Assembly: GCA_950072225.1 (NCBI GenBank)
Contig: CATMOP010000079.1
Span: forward strand, 1 to 8,041
From: an uncultured Nitrospina sp.
GTDB lineage: Bacteria; Nitrospinota; Nitrospinia; Nitrospinales; VA-1
Direction: 5' to 3'
Length of the DNA: 8,041 nt
Below are positions 6,397-8,041 of this stretch, piece after piece. The position numbers were made by a program, and so were the translations under genes. The first letter of the stretch is position 1; the number at the start of each line of letters is the position of its first letter. The notes below the pieces were generated by a model. The model made no database searches. It was not told the DNA's origin and saw only the letters and a program-made list of their open reading frames with translations.

Positions 6397-6733
6397 TTGT
6401 CTGTTCTGTAAAATCAGCGAGGGCAGTATTCCTTCTGAAAAGGTTTATGAATCGGACACGTTGTTCGCGATTAATGATATCAATCCGCAGGCCCCTACGC
6501 ATATTCTGATCATTCCCCGAATTCATCAGGACACTTTGCTGGATGTCGAGGAAAAGGACCATGCGCTGATGGGTTCGGTGATCAGTGTGGCGAATCAACT
6601 GGCAAAAGAAAAAGGAATCGATAAATCTGGATTCCGGCTCGTGGTCAATTGCGGAGCGGGTGCCGGACAGTCGGTGTTCCATATTCATTTTCATCTTTTG
6701 GGCGGTCGAGCTATGAACTGGCCGCCAGGTTAG
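6389..6733 (+). CDS. HIT-family (HINT-like) purine nucleotide phosphoramidase/hydrolase
   Basis: HINT proteins are small cytoplasmic dimers that hydrolyse AMP-lysine and other nucleoside phosphoramidates and aminoacyl-adenylates. The 114 residues match a full-length HINT: the CLFCKI start with paired cysteines (4 and 7), SEKVYESDTLFAINDINPQAPTHILIIPR, and the active-site histidine triad HIHFH (98-102) followed by LLGGRAMNWPPG, a typical end. The catalytic central histidine of the triad is present. I chose the ATG at 6389, which overlaps the pafA stop by eight bases, because the family start coincides with it; an in-frame ATG at 6314 would add 25 residues lying inside pafA. The overlap suggests co-transcription with the proteasome genes. 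The physiological substrate cannot be read from sequence, and a role in the tagging cycle is not shown. The usual symbol in E. coli would be hinT; orthology is likely but not proven. Confidence 0.93.
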   Translation: MNDCLFCKISEGSIPSEKVYESDTLFAINDINPQAPTHILIIPRIHQDTLLDVEEKDHALMGSVISVANQLAKEKGIDKSGFRLVVNCGAGAGQSVFHIHFHLLGGRAMNWPPG

Positions 6734-6847
6734 CCACTCGGCGTGGGACCAGCGTGCAATGGCTTTTTCAGGCTAGCAACGATATTCTCGGCTTGACGAG
6801 TTGTTGCTATTGCCTCCCCTGCTAAGGGGCCACTCGGCGTGGGGCCA
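6733..6847 (+). repeat. Pair of 19-bp direct repeats downstream of the HIT gene
   Basis: GCCACTCGGCGTGGG plus four further bases occurs at 6733-6751 and at 6829-6847, differing at one position (GGGACCA versus GGGGCCA) and spaced 96 bases apart. The first copy begins within the HIT gene stop codon. The repeats bracket the hairpin at 6774-6809. Confidence 0.75.
6774..6809 (+). other. Nested inverted repeat (possible RNA hairpin)
   Basis: TAGCAAC (6774-6780) pairs with GTTGCTA (6803-6809), and CTCG (6787-6790) pairs with CGAG (6797-6800), giving a two-part stem with internal loops. There is no downstream T-run, so it does not look like a classical intrinsic terminator. It may still mark the end of the proteasome-HIT transcript or serve as a processing site. 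Confidence 0.45.
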
Positions 6848-6912
6848 ATGGGCAAGGGCTTGTTGAGCCGGGATAAAATTTTGTTCGCAAGATAGATCTA
6901 TTGCTCATTACC

Positions 6913-6930
6913 ACCGGCGGTTACGCCGGT
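6913..6930 (+). promoter_or_regulatory. GC-rich hairpin directly upstream of the nadA ribosome binding site
   Basis: ACCGGCG (6913-6919) and CGCCGGT (6924-6930) form a perfect 7-bp stem with a GTTA loop. It abuts the AGGGG (6931-6935) that precedes the nadA ATG at 6942. It could be a repressor operator or an RNA hairpin influencing translation start; I do not recognise it as the site of a named NAD regulator. Confidence 0.45.
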
Positions 6931-6941
6931 AGGGGAAACTC

Positions 6942-7955
6942 ATGGTTACCGCAGAAAAATTATACGAAAAGCTTAAAAACATTCAGGTGGGCAATCCGAT
7001 TTGCCAGTTTACCCGTGAACATTGTGAACTGTTGCTCCCCACCATTGAAAGAATTGAAGATCTCAAGCGCGAAAAGAATGCCATCATTCTCGTGCATAAT
7101 TATGTTGCGCCGCAAATTTTTTACAGTGTTGCTGACTATACCGGCGACTCTTATGGCCTGTCGAAAAAAGCAAAAGAATCTGATGCCGATATCATCATTT
7201 TTGCAGCGGTTCGCTTTATGGCGGAGACCGCCAAGATTCTCAATCCGGAAAAAACGGTGCTGGATCCCAACCCCAACGGCGGTTGCTCACTGGCCGATGG
7301 CATAACGGCGCAGGATGTTATCCGGCTCCGCAAAGAATTTCCCGGCTACACATTCGTCTGCTATATCAATACGACTGCCGAGGTGAAAGCCCAGTGTGAC
7401 GTGTGCGTCACCTCTTCCAATGTTTACACGATTATTGAAAAAATCCCGAACGACAAGATTTATTTTTTGCCCGACAAGCTTATGGGCGAAAACGTTATCA
7501 ATCACCTTAAAGAAAAAGGCGTGAATAAAGATATCCGACTCTGGGATGGCACCTGCTACGTTCATGAGGAGTACCAGCCGGAAAGTATTGACCAGGTACG
7601 GAGAAACTTTGAAGGTGTGGAAATTCTCGTACACCCCGAGTGCAATTCTTCAGTGGTGGGTAAAGCCGATTATGTAGGAAGTACCAGCCAAATGCTCAAC
7701 CATGTGCGTGAGTCGCAGCGGGACTCGTTCTTTTTGCTCACCGAGTGTGGGTTGACGGGTTTGTTGCAATCCGAATTTCCGGAAAAGACATTTGCCGGTA
7801 GCTGTACACTTTGCAAATATATGAAGTCCAATTCGTTGGAAGATATATTAAACGTGCTCGAAAACCCCAGTCCGCATAGCATCATCGAAATCGACCCGGA
7901 AACTCAGCGCCGTGCCCTCAATTGCGTTAACCAGATGTTCCGCTACGCAGATTGA
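6942..7955 (+). CDS. nadA: Quinolinate synthase NadA
   Basis: NadA condenses iminoaspartate (from L-aspartate oxidase NadB) with dihydroxyacetone phosphate to give quinolinate, the precursor of NAD, using an oxygen-sensitive [4Fe-4S] cluster in the cytoplasm. The 337 residues cover the whole enzyme. Signature stretches are ILVHNYVAPQIF (49-60), GDSYGLSKKA (68-77), FMAETAKIL (92-100), GGCSLADG (113-120), GTCYVHE (203-209), HPEC (231-234) and CTLCKYMKSN (288-297). By alignment from memory with E. coli NadA (Cys113, Cys200, Cys297), the likely cluster ligands are Cys115, Cys205 and Cys291. AGGGG six bases before the ATG supports the start. The 208-base gap and the hairpin upstream suggest separate expression from the proteasome locus. 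No nadB or nadC lies in the window. The enzyme looks intact. Confidence 0.96.
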   Translation: MVTAEKLYEKLKNIQVGNPICQFTREHCELLLPTIERIEDLKREKNAIILVHNYVAPQIFYSVADYTGDSYGLSKKAKESDADIIIFAAVRFMAETAKILNPEKTVLDPNPNGGCSLADGITAQDVIRLRKEFPGYTFVCYINTTAEVKAQCDVCVTSSNVYTIIEKIPNDKIYFLPDKLMGENVINHLKEKGVNKDIRLWDGTCYVHEEYQPESIDQVRRNFEGVEILVHPECNSSVVGKADYVGSTSQMLNHVRESQRDSFFLLTECGLTGLLQSEFPEKTFAGSCTLCKYMKSNSLEDILNVLENPSPHSIIEIDPETQRRALNCVNQMFRYAD

Positions 7956-8041
7956 CCCCTCCCTCAGTGGATCCATGAATCGCCTCCTCTGTAGAAAAAT
8001 TAACGGGAAACCCCTTGATTTTGCAATTGCTATAACCCTTT
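7956..8041. other. Intergenic tail with no recognised feature
   Basis: The last 86 bases after nadA hold no open frame, no convincing terminator hairpin with a T-run, and no promoter with both boxes at proper spacing. AT-rich sequence near 8013-8041 could be the start of a downstream regulatory region, but too little is visible to call it. Confidence 0.4.

Noticed and set aside
6816..6829. CCCCT-GCTA-AGGGG stem as a transcription terminator
   Set aside because: The stem has only 5 bp and is followed by GCCACTCGG rather than a T-run.
6901..7305. Plus-strand frame overlapping the nadA 5' half
   Set aside because: It overlaps a clear NadA in another frame, and its sequence looks like out-of-frame translation.
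8013..8036. Possible promoter with TTGATT and TATAAC in the tail
   Set aside because: The spacing between the two boxes is about 10 bases, too short for a standard sigma-70-type promoter.

Overview
The window carries a complete bacterial proteasome and protein-tagging locus on the + strand, followed by two housekeeping-type genes. The order is: Mpa/ARC-type proteasomal AAA+ ATPase (5' end outside the window), Dop-type deamidase/depupylase, 20S alpha subunit (PrcA), a 58-residue Pup-like modifier of the UBact type, 20S beta subunit (PrcB), PafA-type ligase, a HIT/HINT nucleotide hydrolase, and NadA quinolinate synthase. No gene was found on the - strand.

The key item is the short gene at 3725-3901. 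It has a good ribosome binding site and overlaps the prcB start by four bases. Its product is small, charged, cysteine-free and probably disordered at the N-terminus, and it ends in Arg-Thr-Gly-Gln. This matches UBact, the Pup-related modifier described in several Gram-negative phyla, in place of the Gly-Gly-Gln/Glu end of actinobacterial Pup. The expected cycle is: Dop deamidates the C-terminal Gln to Glu, PafA ligates that Glu to substrate lysines using ATP, the Mpa-like ring binds and unfolds tagged proteins, and PrcA/PrcB degrade them. Dop can also remove the tag.

The genes are tightly packed. There are ATGA overlaps at mpa/dop and ubact/prcB and an 8-base overlap at pafA/hit. Three longer gaps occur inside the locus. 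The dop-prcA gap is explained by a ~62-base imperfect tandem duplication. The prcA-ubact gap is 52 bases. The prcB-pafA gap (192 bases) holds direct and inverted repeats. The 208 bases before nadA also hold repeats and hairpins, and nadA is probably a separate unit. The 86 bases after nadA show nothing I can name.

Organism: a UBact-type tag with a 20S proteasome and a Mpa/Dop/PafA set points to a Gram-negative lineage outside Actinobacteria. Base composition looks intermediate by eye. Nitrospinota or a neighbouring phylum is my best guess, but this is inference from gene content, not a measured placement.
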